Assembly (NCBI GenBank): GCA_018829205.1
Contig: JAHJUE010000010.1
Coordinates: 186,001-250,000, forward strand
Source: Bacteroidota bacterium
GTDB taxonomy: Bacteria; Bacteroidota; Ignavibacteria; Ignavibacteriales; Melioribacteraceae
Direction: 5' to 3'
Length of the DNA stretch: 64,000 nucleotides
Positions 25,677-33,432 of the stretch are shown here, in pieces. Position 1 is the first letter of the stretch. Each line of letters opens with the position of its first letter. The notes below the pieces were generated by a model. It worked only from the letters and a program-made list of their open reading frames with translations. It was not told where the DNA came from and searched no databases. Both the position numbers and the translations under genes were made by a program.

Positions 25677-26996
25677 ATGCCAGAGAATCAAGACATAGAA
25701 TACAAGCAAAGTTGGCAGGAAGATAATCTAAAAACAATTTGTGCATTTGCTAATTCACAAGGGGGAACATTGATTATCGGTAAAGATGATAAAGGTGCTC
25801 TTGTTGATGTTGTGGACTATAAGAAATTAATGGATGACATTCCAAACAAGATCAAAAATCATCTCGGTATAACCGTTAAAGCAGTTTTACGAGAAGAAAA
25901 GAATATACATTATATTGAAATAGTTGTTCTTCCTTACTCAGTTGCTATTTCACTTCGCTGCAGATATTATATTAGAACCGGCAGTACAACATCAGAATTA
26001 ACCGGCGCATCTTTAAATGATTTTCTTCTGAAGAAGTCAGGGAAAACTTGGGATGATTTAATAGAAGATAGAGCATCGTTGGATGATATTGATGAGAGCA
26101 GCATTACTACTTTTTTAGAAGCTGCAAAGAAAGCTGGACGACTCCCTGATACTAGTGGATTGACTAAAATAGAATTACTTCAGAAACTTCGACTTGCAGA
26201 TGGCGAAAAATTAAAACGCGCGGCTATAATTTTATTTGGTAAAGACCCTGGAAAGTTTTATCCAAATGTTTCTGTTAAAATTGGACGCTTCGGGAAAGAT
26301 GATTCCGATCTTAAATACCAAGAAGTTGAAGAAGGCAATCTCATTAAGTTGCTTCAAGAAGTGCTGCAACAACTCAATAGAAAATTCTTTACTAGTCCAA
26401 TTGAATTTGAGGGGCTTCAACGTATAGAAAAAGGAGAATATCCTGTTGCTGCTGTACGAGAAATGCTGTTGAATGCCCTTGTACATAAAACTTATTTTGG
26501 GTCAACAATTCAAATAAGAATGTATGATGATAAGTTTAGTATTTGGAATGAAGGCACACTTCCGGAAGGCTTAACTTTTGAGTCTCTTCGTCGACAGCAT
26601 CCATCACGCCCCCGTAATCCTATAATTGCAGATGTCTGTTTCAAAGGCGGCTACATTGAATCTTGGGGAAGCGGTACTCTTAGAATAATTAATTCGTGTA
26701 AAGAAGCCTCACTCCCTGAACCTGAGATGAAAGAATCAGACGGCGGCATACTCGTAACATTATTCAAGGATAATTTTTCTGAAGAGCAGCTAAAAAAACT
26801 TGGATTAAATGAGAGACAGATAATCGCAGTTAGTTATTTAAAACAGAATACTTCTATTAGAAACAGTATGTATCAAGAGATTGCCAATACTTCTGAACGA
26901 ACAGCTTTGCGCGATCTTGAACAATTGGTCGAATTAAACATTGTTGAAAAACTTGGTGAAAAGAAAGCTGCTGTTTATCGTCTTAAACGTGGCTGA
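25677..26996 (+). CDS. AlbA_2 (Schlafen-like) / HATPase_c_4 / winged-helix protein
   Basis: A 439-aa protein often mis-annotated as RecG-like. The N-terminal AlbA_2 domain shows EYKQSW, CAFANSQGGTLIIGKDDKG (20-40) and YYIRTGSTT. The middle carries the HATPase_c_4 signature REMLLNALVHKTYFG, IWNEGTLPEGLTFESL and GGYIESWGSGTLRI. The end is a winged helix (NSMYQEIANTSERTALRDLE). Such proteins are regulators or RNA/DNA-binding components in mobile islands. It follows the nuclease-like gene by 15 bases. GGCGG-rich repeats lie immediately after its stop codon. Confidence 0.82.
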   Translation: MPENQDIEYKQSWQEDNLKTICAFANSQGGTLIIGKDDKGALVDVVDYKKLMDDIPNKIKNHLGITVKAVLREEKNIHYIEIVVLPYSVAISLRCRYYIRTGSTTSELTGASLNDFLLKKSGKTWDDLIEDRASLDDIDESSITTFLEAAKKAGRLPDTSGLTKIELLQKLRLADGEKLKRAAIILFGKDPGKFYPNVSVKIGRFGKDDSDLKYQEVEEGNLIKLLQEVLQQLNRKFFTSPIEFEGLQRIEKGEYPVAAVREMLLNALVHKTYFGSTIQIRMYDDKFSIWNEGTLPEGLTFESLRRQHPSRPRNPIIADVCFKGGYIESWGSGTLRIINSCKEASLPEPEMKESDGGILVTLFKDNFSEEQLKKLGLNERQIIAVSYLKQNTSIRNSMYQEIANTSERTALRDLEQLVELNIVEKLGEKKAAVYRLKRG

Positions 26997-27001
26997 TAAC
27001 C

Positions 27002-27037
27002 GGCGGTTATTTGGCGGATATGGCGGATAAATGGCGG
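27002..27037 (+). repeat. GGCGG-unit repeat after the island's last gene
   Basis: GGCGG occurs at 27002, 27013, 27022 and 27033, each followed by (a/t)ta, directly behind the stop codon of the AlbA_2 gene. Spacing is 11, 9 and 11 bases. One frame reads RRLFGGYGG, so it may be a vestige of a longer C-terminus. GC-rich units in this AT-rich region are unusual. Confidence 0.55.
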
Positions 27038-27921
27038 TTATAAATTGTACTATTTTTATAAATCCCACAGTTTTTTAGCTCCTGCCATTCTCAAAACCTT
27101 TAAAACATTAAAATGAATATATTAAAATACTTGTAAAAAATAATGCCTCGTTTTTGAAGTAAATTATTCAATTCTGCCATACCCTGAATTTCTATAGATT
27201 CTAATTAAGTAACTAAAAAATAGAAACTTAGTATTAAGAAGTGGACTATTCTTAATTTCTAGGAAAAGGTCATGGGAATTATAATCCTGATAGGAGTCGG
27301 TCCTAAAGGACCAGAAAAGAATATATGCTGACACGGCACACTTTAAGTATTCGACGGCATCAATTTCGAACATGAATAAAAAATTTCAAACTAAACAACC
27401 ATATAATACCATTCATCTAAATAATGAGTTTTTGATAATACATAAGATTTCCGGTAAATCAAAAAAACAGATCATAGTCCAATGAATCTTTAGTTTGACC
27501 ACCATAATAATATAACATCAGAACAGCAAACCACTTAATTTCTCTTGTTTTCATACGGAATCAAATGAAATTGATAATCCCTGTAAATTACATGGGATAT
27601 AGCGTATGGCGTGTCCCAAAGTGAGACACTCATTAAACCTTAAAATCGATTCTGACAATTACAACCGTCATTTTAACTAAAATACCTAATTACTTGGTGT
27701 TTTTTGGTTGACTTCCCAAAATACCACTACGTTATTGGCGGATGTAATTAAAATTAATTAACGAAGGAGTCAAAGAAAAGTATAGAATATTAAAATTTTA
27801 AAGAATTAATTAAATTGTTTCTCATCGGAGAAATTCCCGCCAATCTGACATAATTGTCAAAATAACATTAACGAACCAAATAGGTTCAATACCAATAAGA
27901 ATATATATAAGGAGATTCACC
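27038..27921. other. non-coding stretch between defence island and right arm
   Basis: About 0.9 kb without a convincing gene. It includes a 19-base imperfect inverted repeat gtgtcccaaagtgagacac (27611-27629), a possible operator, and ends with ataaggag (27911-27918) as ribosome site of the next gene. Only shadow ORFs were found. A regulatory RNA cannot be excluded. Confidence 0.5.
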
Positions 27922-28248
27922 ATGTTAGAACAAAAAACAATATTAAATTCCAAAGCCAAACCATTTTATGAAAACGCAATTCCAGTAGAATTGGTAAAAC
28001 TATTTCTAGAATTTATTCCAGAAGAAAATCATCAAAAAGTATTAAATCTTTTACCGGTGTATCTTACGGGCGACCCAGTTTTCATGCCTCATGGTTTAAT
28101 GGCGTACATTTCTTGTACAATAAAGGATCTAATAAGAATGATAAATAGAGCTCATCCTGAAGATTTGGAAATAATAAAATCAGAAAAACAAAACTTCAAA
28201 ATATTCAGCTGCAATCCTAATAACGAGTTGGACGAAATTGAAGCCTAA
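27922..28248 (+). CDS. hypothetical protein, 108 aa
   Basis: A helical, moderately acidic protein (YENAIPVELVKLFLEFIPEE, then HQKVLNLLPVYLTGDPVFMP, CTIKDLIRMINRAHP). The ribosome site aaggag is well placed (27913-27918). No family is recognised. Its place at the start of the right arm, before the excisionase-like gene, suggests a regulator or replication accessory of the element. Confidence 0.6.
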   Translation: MLEQKTILNSKAKPFYENAIPVELVKLFLEFIPEENHQKVLNLLPVYLTGDPVFMPHGLMAYISCTIKDLIRMINRAHPEDLEIIKSEKQNFKIFSCNPNNELDEIEA

Positions 28249-28255
28249 ATCAAAT

Positions 28256-28291
28256 GAATCGATGCCGGGTATAATGACCGGCGTCTGATTC
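28256..28291 (+). promoter_or_regulatory. intercistronic hairpin
   Basis: gaatcgatgccgg (28256-28268) pairs with ccggcgtctgattc (28278-28291), with one bulge and one wobble, around a 9-base loop gtataatga. It lies 8 bases after the stop codon. No T-tract follows, so it may stabilise or attenuate the transcript rather than terminate it. Confidence 0.5.
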
Positions 28292-28366
28292 GTTAATATT
28301 CTTAAAACTCATATAACCTCTTTACCTATTACTACAACAATTACAAAACATTCCAAGGAGATATTA

Positions 28367-28546
28367 ATGGAATTATTATCAATTCATCAAGCTTCACAAA
28401 TTCTAAACAACTCAAGACAATGGGTTTGGTTCTTAATAAAAATGGGCCGCATTAAAGCTCGTCTAATCGGTAAGTCCTTCGTAATCAAGGAAAGTGATCT
28501 TAACAAATACATTGAATCTAAAAACAAAGTTAAACGAGAGAATTAG
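28367..28546 (+). CDS. excisionase / MerR-like HTH_17 protein, 59 aa
   Basis: Below the usual length cut-off but clear: MELLSIHQASQILNNSRQWV, then WFLIKMGRIKARLIGKSFVI and KESDLNKYIESKNK. This is the HTH_17/excisionase fold (helix-turn-helix with wing, then the KESDL capping helix). The ribosome site aaggag (28355-28360) is correctly placed. In integrative elements such proteins bend DNA and bias recombinases toward excision, or act as repressors. It overlaps nothing but is followed 1 base later by the polymerase-like gene. Confidence 0.85.
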   Translation: MELLSIHQASQILNNSRQWVWFLIKMGRIKARLIGKSFVIKESDLNKYIESKNKVKREN

Positions 28547-28547
28547 A

Positions 28548-30107
28548 ATGTACCCTGAAGAAAACAACATGCTTACAATATCGGCGGAGGATGATTCAAA
28601 TTTTCTTGACAACTCTCGTTTATTGAATGGGAGGCTGCTCCCTTCTAAGAAGGCTTATGTTTCAGAATTCTTTAATGATTTGGCTGGTAGAATATATCCG
28701 CTTGTCTTTCATGATAATGCAATTATCAAAAGGCAACGGAGGCTTATCGCAATACTAAACATATTAATTAACCTGTTTGCGGCGTTCAATTCAAATCAAG
28801 TGCTGGCATATTCTCGTGATACTGGATATTATTCTCAAATTCATAGGCGTTATGGTTTCGAATGGCATACTTATAAAAATTACCTGTCTATAATTGATAG
28901 GCTTATAGAGTTGGACTATGTTTCTGGCGTACCTGGTTATTATGATCGTGAATCCGGAGAAGGAAAGCGAGCAAGGATCTGGGTAATTGAAAATCTTTCT
29001 CGTGAGTTTGATGAGCTTAAAAATAATTCGGCGGGTGTGGTACATTTGGATTATGTAACCTATCCTAAAACTTATAACCGGGTGGTCACAGTGTGTAATG
29101 TTAAAAATGCTCTTCCAGTTAAACCGCATTCGCCCATTATACTTAAGGACTCATCTAAGAACTGGATTAACTACCATCTTACACGAGAGATTCGTGACAT
29201 CACTAATGTGGTTAATCAATATAATGAGTTTATCTCAGGTGTTGATGTGCTGCTGCCATTAGATGAAGGACAGCTTCCTACTTTCGGAGGCAGCCTCCAT
29301 TCTGAAGGTGGAAGCTTCTCCACAGACTGCGGAGGTATTCCTTCGACCAATGGAGGGAGTGGTCAGGTAAGATCAGGATTAGGAGAAGTAGATATATGGG
29401 GGGAGGTTACTCATACGCAATCATGTAACTTATTGTACTACCAAAAGTTAGACTCCCGACTTTATCGTGTGTTTAATAGAGGAAACTTCAAATATGGAGG
29501 GCGTTACTATGATGGAGATTACCAATCCATTAATAAAAATAAACGTGCCCGGATGCTAATTAACGGTGAGCCGGTTATTGAAGTCGACTACTCGTCACTA
29601 CATATTCGAATGCTCTATCATCTCCTTGGGAAAGATATCTCCCACGATCCTTATGACCTCTTCCCTGCTAACGATCCTTTAAGGACCGCTGTCAAATTAT
29701 TGATGAATATCGCAATCAATGCGAAATCAGAGAGGCAAGCAATTTATAGCTTTAACAGCAAGTTCAGAGAAATTGATGCTTGTACCGCGAAAGGTGAAAA
29801 ACTTCAATCAATTAGCTATGCTATGAAGGAAAATAATCTTAACGGCAGAAAATTGTTTAACAAGATATTTGATGCTCATCCAGATATTAGACAATATATA
29901 TGTTCCGACAAAGGCATTGAACTGCAGAATTTGGACTCTAAGATTGCTACTGATATTCTGACATACTTTACAAAGCAGGGTGTTCCTTGCTTGTGTGTTC
30001 ATGACAGTTTTATTGTTCCGGCGTCGAAAGAAAATGAGCTTCAATGTGTTATGCAGGAAATGTATTCTAAGTATATGGATGGGTTTAAGTGTCCAACCAA
30101 AACTTGA
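28548..30107 (+). CDS. divergent family-A DNA polymerase-like protein
   Basis: A 519-aa protein starting at ATG 28548 (an upstream start at 28494 would overlap the excisionase gene). The C-terminal half resembles a polymerase-I palm: motif A-like VDYSSLHIR with D347, motif B-like R379-x3-K383 (RTAVKLLMNIAINA) and motif C-like VHDSFIVP with H485-D486. Taq has DYSQIELR, RxxxK-xxxF-xxxYG and HDELVLE; here the F and Y of motif B are replaced by Asn387 and Asn391. The N-terminal half is helical and unassigned, with a low-complexity stretch near 230-270. No exonuclease motifs are seen. A priming or repair role in element replication is inferred. Confidence 0.6.
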   Translation: MYPEENNMLTISAEDDSNFLDNSRLLNGRLLPSKKAYVSEFFNDLAGRIYPLVFHDNAIIKRQRRLIAILNILINLFAAFNSNQVLAYSRDTGYYSQIHRRYGFEWHTYKNYLSIIDRLIELDYVSGVPGYYDRESGEGKRARIWVIENLSREFDELKNNSAGVVHLDYVTYPKTYNRVVTVCNVKNALPVKPHSPIILKDSSKNWINYHLTREIRDITNVVNQYNEFISGVDVLLPLDEGQLPTFGGSLHSEGGSFSTDCGGIPSTNGGSGQVRSGLGEVDIWGEVTHTQSCNLLYYQKLDSRLYRVFNRGNFKYGGRYYDGDYQSINKNKRARMLINGEPVIEVDYSSLHIRMLYHLLGKDISHDPYDLFPANDPLRTAVKLLMNIAINAKSERQAIYSFNSKFREIDACTAKGEKLQSISYAMKENNLNGRKLFNKIFDAHPDIRQYICSDKGIELQNLDSKIATDILTYFTKQGVPCLCVHDSFIVPASKENELQCVMQEMYSKYMDGFKCPTKT

Positions 30108-30185
30108 AATTAATTTTAATGCTAAATATTAATAAACCGATTAAAATATAAATCAAATGAACGGACATCCAACCAGGTACCTACC

Positions 30186-30236
30186 ATTGAGAAGAGACTC
30201 CTTTTCTCAATTCTGATGCGAGCCCCCCGGGGGTCG
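30186..30236 (+). repeat. hairpins between the polymerase-like and radC genes
   Basis: attgagaa (30186-30193) pairs exactly with ttctcaat (30204-30211), and right after it the 11-base GC tract ccccccggggg forms a second compact symmetric element at about 30223-30234. A third hairpin, the terminator at 30269, follows. Three consecutive structures in 120 bases suggest a structured RNA or a processing or origin region. Confidence 0.5.
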
Positions 30237-30268
30237 AAATAATTAAATAATCATTCCAACAATTCATA

Positions 30269-30307
30269 GCCGACGACGAGATTTTTGAGGTCTCTTTGTC
30301 GGCTTTT
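30269..30307 (+). terminator. Rho-independent terminator
   Basis: gccgac (30269-30274) pairs with gtcggc (30298-30303); gacgaga and tctctttgtc give additional inner pairing, and tttt follows. It ends the polymerase-like transcript 160 bases after its stop and precedes the RadC gene. Confidence 0.7.
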
Positions 30308-30335
30308 CCATTTTAAACAAATCATTGGAGGTAAA

Positions 30336-30788
30336 ATGAAGTGCTATATCAGAACCATTAGCTGGAAATTCTCTGATACAAGCGAGCAATATCCACAGTT
30401 AAAGGATAAGAAGATTAAGATCACATCGCCTAATGACCTTTATGAGGCATTCCGTTTTCTATTCGACGGAGAAGTTAAAGAACGTTTTGTCGTATTTTGG
30501 CTTAGCAGTTGTAATATCGTCAGTGGATTTGAGGTAATATCAGAAGGACTTTTAAATAGTTCCTTGGTGCATCCACGGGAGGTTTTTAGAGGGGCTATTA
30601 TCGCAACCTGTGCCAATATAATTTTGGCTCATAATCACCCTTCTGGCAATGTCGATCCATCTATGGAGGATATCAAAATAACAAAGAAGTTAGTCGAAGC
30701 AGGAAAAATAATTGATATCTCTGTATTTGATCATATCATTTTCTGTGAAAATCAATACACATCTTTTATTGAAAGAAGGCTTATGTAG
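30336..30788 (+). CDS. RadC-family JAB domain protein
   Basis: A 150-aa RadC/JAB1-type protein. The metalloprotease-like signature is complete: E in HPREVF, then HNHPSGNVDPSMED. The N-terminal domain with HhH found in chromosomal RadC is missing; only the JAB part is present, as in mobile-element copies. The start at 30336 has a good ribosome site (ggagg, 30328-30332), whereas a frame extension to 30285 lies in the terminator. RadC-like JAB proteins are very common on plasmids and islands of Bacteroidota; their role (DNA repair, anti-restriction or ubiquitin-like removal) is not settled. Confidence 0.88.
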   Translation: MKCYIRTISWKFSDTSEQYPQLKDKKIKITSPNDLYEAFRFLFDGEVKERFVVFWLSSCNIVSGFEVISEGLLNSSLVHPREVFRGAIIATCANIILAHNHPSGNVDPSMEDIKITKKLVEAGKIIDISVFDHIIFCENQYTSFIERRLM

Positions 30789-30827
30789 AGCATATTAATA
30801 ATTCAGAAACTTAAGAAGGAGAATAAA

Positions 30828-31025
30828 ATGAAATTTCTAAAAGTTGCATCGTACAGAAAGTTTACCACAAATAATGACTATACTTCTAAATCAAAAGAAA
30901 TTTTTGATGAAATAACTTGTCCATACTGCTATTCTTATACACATTACATATATGGGATCGAATGTAGATGTGAATCTTGCAGGCAATTATTAAATGACGG
31001 AGATATAATTTATGACAACCAATAA
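30828..31025 (+). CDS. small zinc-ribbon-like protein, 65 aa
   Basis: The protein contains CPYC at about 41-44 and CRCESC later, giving four or more cysteines in the order C-x2-C ... C-x-C-x2-C, which suits one zinc-binding site. The remainder is polar with aromatic residues. The ribosome site aaggag (30813-30818) is well placed. The 3' end overlaps the next small ORF by 14 bases. No specific family is assigned. Confidence 0.6.
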   Translation: MKFLKVASYRKFTTNNDYTSKSKEIFDEITCPYCYSYTHYIYGIECRCESCRQLLNDGDIIYDNQ

Positions 31026-31191
31026 AAAGTTAAGCCTGATAGTTGCAAAGCCTTACGATTATCAGCCGATACCGGATTCGGAGGTAGAACGAATTATAGA
31101 AATTGTTAGCAACGAATTATTTGAAGTCGCCAACCGATTTGACGGTCCAAGTCAAATTGAAATCTTTATCACCGCAAAAGGAAACGCATAA
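31012..31191 (+). CDS. hypothetical protein, 59 aa
   Basis: A short frame starting at ATG 31012 inside the 3' end of the zinc-ribbon ORF, with a ggag site (31000-31003) and clean helix-strand pattern (SEVERIIEIVSNELFEVANR then QIEIFITAKGNA). The overlap and coding character suggest a real translationally coupled gene. No family is recognised. Confidence 0.5.
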   Translation: MTTNKKLSLIVAKPYDYQPIPDSEVERIIEIVSNELFEVANRFDGPSQIEIFITAKGNA

Positions 31192-31300
31192 ACAGAGATG
31201 ATCTAAACATCTAAAATTATTTATGCTTATTTTTACCATCAGATTTAAACAACTAACCATATAACCAGGGAAGCCAATAAGTTTAATTCGATACTGGGGT

Positions 31301-31328
31301 GTACAGTGTGTACAGTAACTTGTACAGT
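31301..31328 (-). promoter_or_regulatory. right arm-type recombinase sites (GTACAGT x3)
   Basis: GTACAGT copies at 31301-31307, 31310-31316 and 31322-31328, 66-92 bases inside attR. The last two form gtacagtaacttgtacagt, differing only in two spacer bases from the pair beside attL. Sharing between the two ends fits recombinase arm binding. Confidence 0.7.
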
Positions 31329-31346
31329 GAGATTATGTACATAAAC

Positions 31347-31372
31347 AAAAAAACCGCCTTTAGTCAGACGGT
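31347..31372 (-). terminator. terminator downstream of tRNA-Thr supplied by the element
   Basis: On the minus strand accgtct and aggcggt (31353-31372 region) form a 7-bp stem with one G-T pair and a run of seven T follows. It differs from the hairpin at 6959-6977, so the element brought its own terminator to the restored tRNA. Confidence 0.8.
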
Positions 31373-31393
31373 TTTCTTTGATTTTGGTTTGTT

Positions 31394-31440
31394 TTCGAGC
31401 TGGTGATGGGACTCGAACCCGCAACCTGCTGATTACAAAT
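31394..31440. repeat. attR: 47-bp direct repeat within tRNA-Thr
   Basis: These bases are identical to attL (6981-7027) and cover the tRNA from the anticodon arm to three bases past the 3' end, so the tRNA stays intact after integration. The crossover should lie within this repeat. Confidence 0.93.
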
Positions 31441-31470
31441 CAGCTGCTCTACCAATTGAGCTACACCAGC
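31398..31470 (-). tRNA. tRNA-Thr (anticodon TGT)
   Basis: The minus strand forms a cloverleaf: acceptor GCTGGTG/CACCAGC, D-arm GCTC...GAGC, anticodon arm GCTGA-TTTGTAA-TCAGC with TGT at 34-36, and a T-arm containing GCGGGTTCGAGTCCC. One C-A mismatch is present in the T-stem. The CCA end is not encoded. Its 3' half is the attachment site of the 24.4-kb element. Confidence 0.96.
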
Positions 31471-31535
31471 AAATTCAATAATATAGAGAAATCATAAAAT
31501 CTAAATAAAACACAAAAACCATTCAAAATCATTTA

Positions 31536-31550
31536 TCCCGCAAGGCGGGA
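31536..31550. repeat. small perfect palindrome tcccgc-aag-gcggga
   Basis: A 6-bp-arm, GC-rich hairpin in an AT-rich gap, 66 bases upstream of the tRNA 5' end. No T-tract follows. It resembles short dispersed palindromes, like the 20-bp insertion at 6887-6906, and may belong to the same class of genome-wide repeats. Confidence 0.45.
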
Positions 31551-31798
31551 CTACCATATCAATTTCAAGTCTGTAAATCTAATATATTTTTTCTTTCCAA
31601 GCAATATTTTCTAAAAGTTTTTTAATATTTATTAAATTCTATATAGCCGCGTAATAAAACACATCAAAACACCTCGAGTATTAAAAACGTAGATTTTCCT
31701 CCGAAATAATATTATTCTATGAACTTTTATTAATTATTTACGATAATTGAATTGTTATATGTAAGTTCATTTTCAAATTTTTGAAATCGAATAATATT

Positions 31799-33259
31799 AT
31801 GAAAATAATAAAATCCAAATTCTTCAGCAGTTATCCTTTAATAATTATTGCCGCATTAATATGGCTTATCATAGTGCTTATTTCTTATAAAAGAAATATT
31901 CAGGAAATAGATAATTATGTGTTTAATCTTGCTCTAAATGAAGCCAGAACTAATTTTGAGAGAGATGTAATTTACAGAAGATGGGTAACCCTGGAAGGCG
32001 GCGTATATGTGCCTGTAAGCGAATATACACAGCCTAATCCTTACCTTAATGTTCCGAACAGGGATGTTCAGACTACGAACGGACAAAAGCTTACATTAGT
32101 AAATCCCGCCTATATGACAAGAATGGTTTATGATCTCGGATTAAAAGATCAAAGAGTAAAAGGACATATAACAAGTCTGAACCCGATACGTCCCGCTAAT
32201 AAAGCCGATGTTTGGGAATCGAAAGCGTTAAATTTATTTGAGGATGGAATAAAAGAATTTTATGAAATTGATACTGCAAATGGATTAAATACATTCCGTT
32301 ATATGGCCCCGTTTGTAACCGAAAAAGCATGTCTGAAATGTCATGCCGAACAGGGTTATAAGGAAGGCGATATAAGAGGAGGAATAAGTATTTCGGTTCC
32401 TTTTGAAAATTATACGGCTTCCGCCGCAGGGCAGAAAAACGGCGAATTAATTTATCATTTAATTCTGGGACTTGTCGGTTTAACTGTTCTTTTAATTTTT
32501 AACAAATACTCCGATGAGTTGAAGACCAAACAAATTTTATATGAGTCCCTTAAAAAAGAGAAAGAATTAAACGAGTTAAAATCCAGATTTATAACAACCG
32601 CTTCTCATGAATTCAGAACACCGCTTACAATCATACAATCATATACCGAGCTTATGCTATTGCAGGTACCTGAAAATAATAAAGAGAAATTCAAAAAATA
32701 TACCTCGGTAATCCTTAACTCGGTAAGTTCAATGACCGGCATGATTGAGGAACTTCTGATGGCAAGCCGGGCAGAAGAAAAAAAGATTACCTTTAATCCG
32801 GAGCCGATTGACCTGTTCAAGTTTTTAAATGATTTTTTAGAAAGATCAATTTTGGACAAGAATAAAAATCATAATATAGAACTTAACTACTTGTGCGAAA
32901 CAAAAATTTTTAATCTTGATCCCAAACATCTTAATACAATCTTTCTTAATCTTATTTCGAACGCACAGAAATATGCTTCCGCTGAAAATAGTATTCGTTT
33001 AACCGTTAAATGCGATTCGAAAAACCTTCACTTAACGGTTGAGGACAATGGGATTGGAATTCCGGGGAAGGATATTCCGTTTGTATTTGAGAGATTTCAT
33101 CGCGCAGCCAACAGCGGCTCAATTCAGGGGACAGGCTTGGGACTTTCAATAGTAAAATATCTAGTTGAACTTCATAACGGCGACGTTTCCGTTGAGTCGG
33201 AGCTGAATAAAGGTTCAGTTTTTAAAATTAGAATTCCTCTTGATAGAAACGTCGTATAA
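31799..33259 (+). CDS. DUF3365 (Tll0287-like) heme-sensor histidine kinase
   Basis: A 486-aa kinase whose start is ATG 31799; an alternative TTG six codons upstream lacks support. After a first membrane helix (12-32), a DUF3365/Tll0287-like sensor follows, with a CLKCH c-type heme motif near residue 179 (EKACLKCHAEQGYKEGDIRG), then a second helix near 217-235. The kinase core has SHEFRTP (HisKA) and HATPase boxes NLISNAQKY, DNGIGIP and GTGLGLS. It should sense redox state, gas or ligand through periplasmic heme and phosphorylate an unknown regulator. No response regulator adjoins it. Confidence 0.88.
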   Translation: MKIIKSKFFSSYPLIIIAALIWLIIVLISYKRNIQEIDNYVFNLALNEARTNFERDVIYRRWVTLEGGVYVPVSEYTQPNPYLNVPNRDVQTTNGQKLTLVNPAYMTRMVYDLGLKDQRVKGHITSLNPIRPANKADVWESKALNLFEDGIKEFYEIDTANGLNTFRYMAPFVTEKACLKCHAEQGYKEGDIRGGISISVPFENYTASAAGQKNGELIYHLILGLVGLTVLLIFNKYSDELKTKQILYESLKKEKELNELKSRFITTASHEFRTPLTIIQSYTELMLLQVPENNKEKFKKYTSVILNSVSSMTGMIEELLMASRAEEKKITFNPEPIDLFKFLNDFLERSILDKNKNHNIELNYLCETKIFNLDPKHLNTIFLNLISNAQKYASAENSIRLTVKCDSKNLHLTVEDNGIGIPGKDIPFVFERFHRAANSGSIQGTGLGLSIVKYLVELHNGDVSVESELNKGSVFKIRIPLDRNVV

Positions 33260-33432
33260 TCGATTTATAATTGATCCTATTAATCTGAGGGTGTAATTAT
33301 AAAAAAAATTAATACGGTAATCATATTACGGCGTTAATACTATTACATCATCGCCGAAATAAAAAAATTTTCATTTTGTAAATACCGTTCAAAATAATTA
33401 TTCTTTCCCGGTATATCCTTGCAGCTTAGTAT

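Larger units (their letters stand above)
6981..31440. mobile_element. 24.4-kb integrative element in tRNA-Thr with defence cargo
   Basis: The element is bounded by the 47-bp direct repeats (attL 6981-7027, attR 31394-31440) and carries tyrosine recombinases beside attL. It also has GTACAGT repeats just inside both ends, an excisionase-like gene, a primase-helicase, a polymerase-like gene and RadC. No conjugation, capsid or packaging gene was recognised, so it moves either as a satellite using a helper or by unknown means. The centre (11.9-27.0 kb) is a co-directional defence island. The single intact tRNA shows that insertion preserved the host gene. Confidence 0.92.

Noticed and set aside
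12356-26996. BREX system
   Set aside because: No PglZ-like phosphatase, BrxC-like ATPase or BrxL/Lon-like gene is present; the methyltransferase alone is not diagnostic.
25677-26996. RecG helicase
   Set aside because: Despite the common annotation there are no helicase motifs; the domains are AlbA_2, HATPase_c_4 and winged helix.
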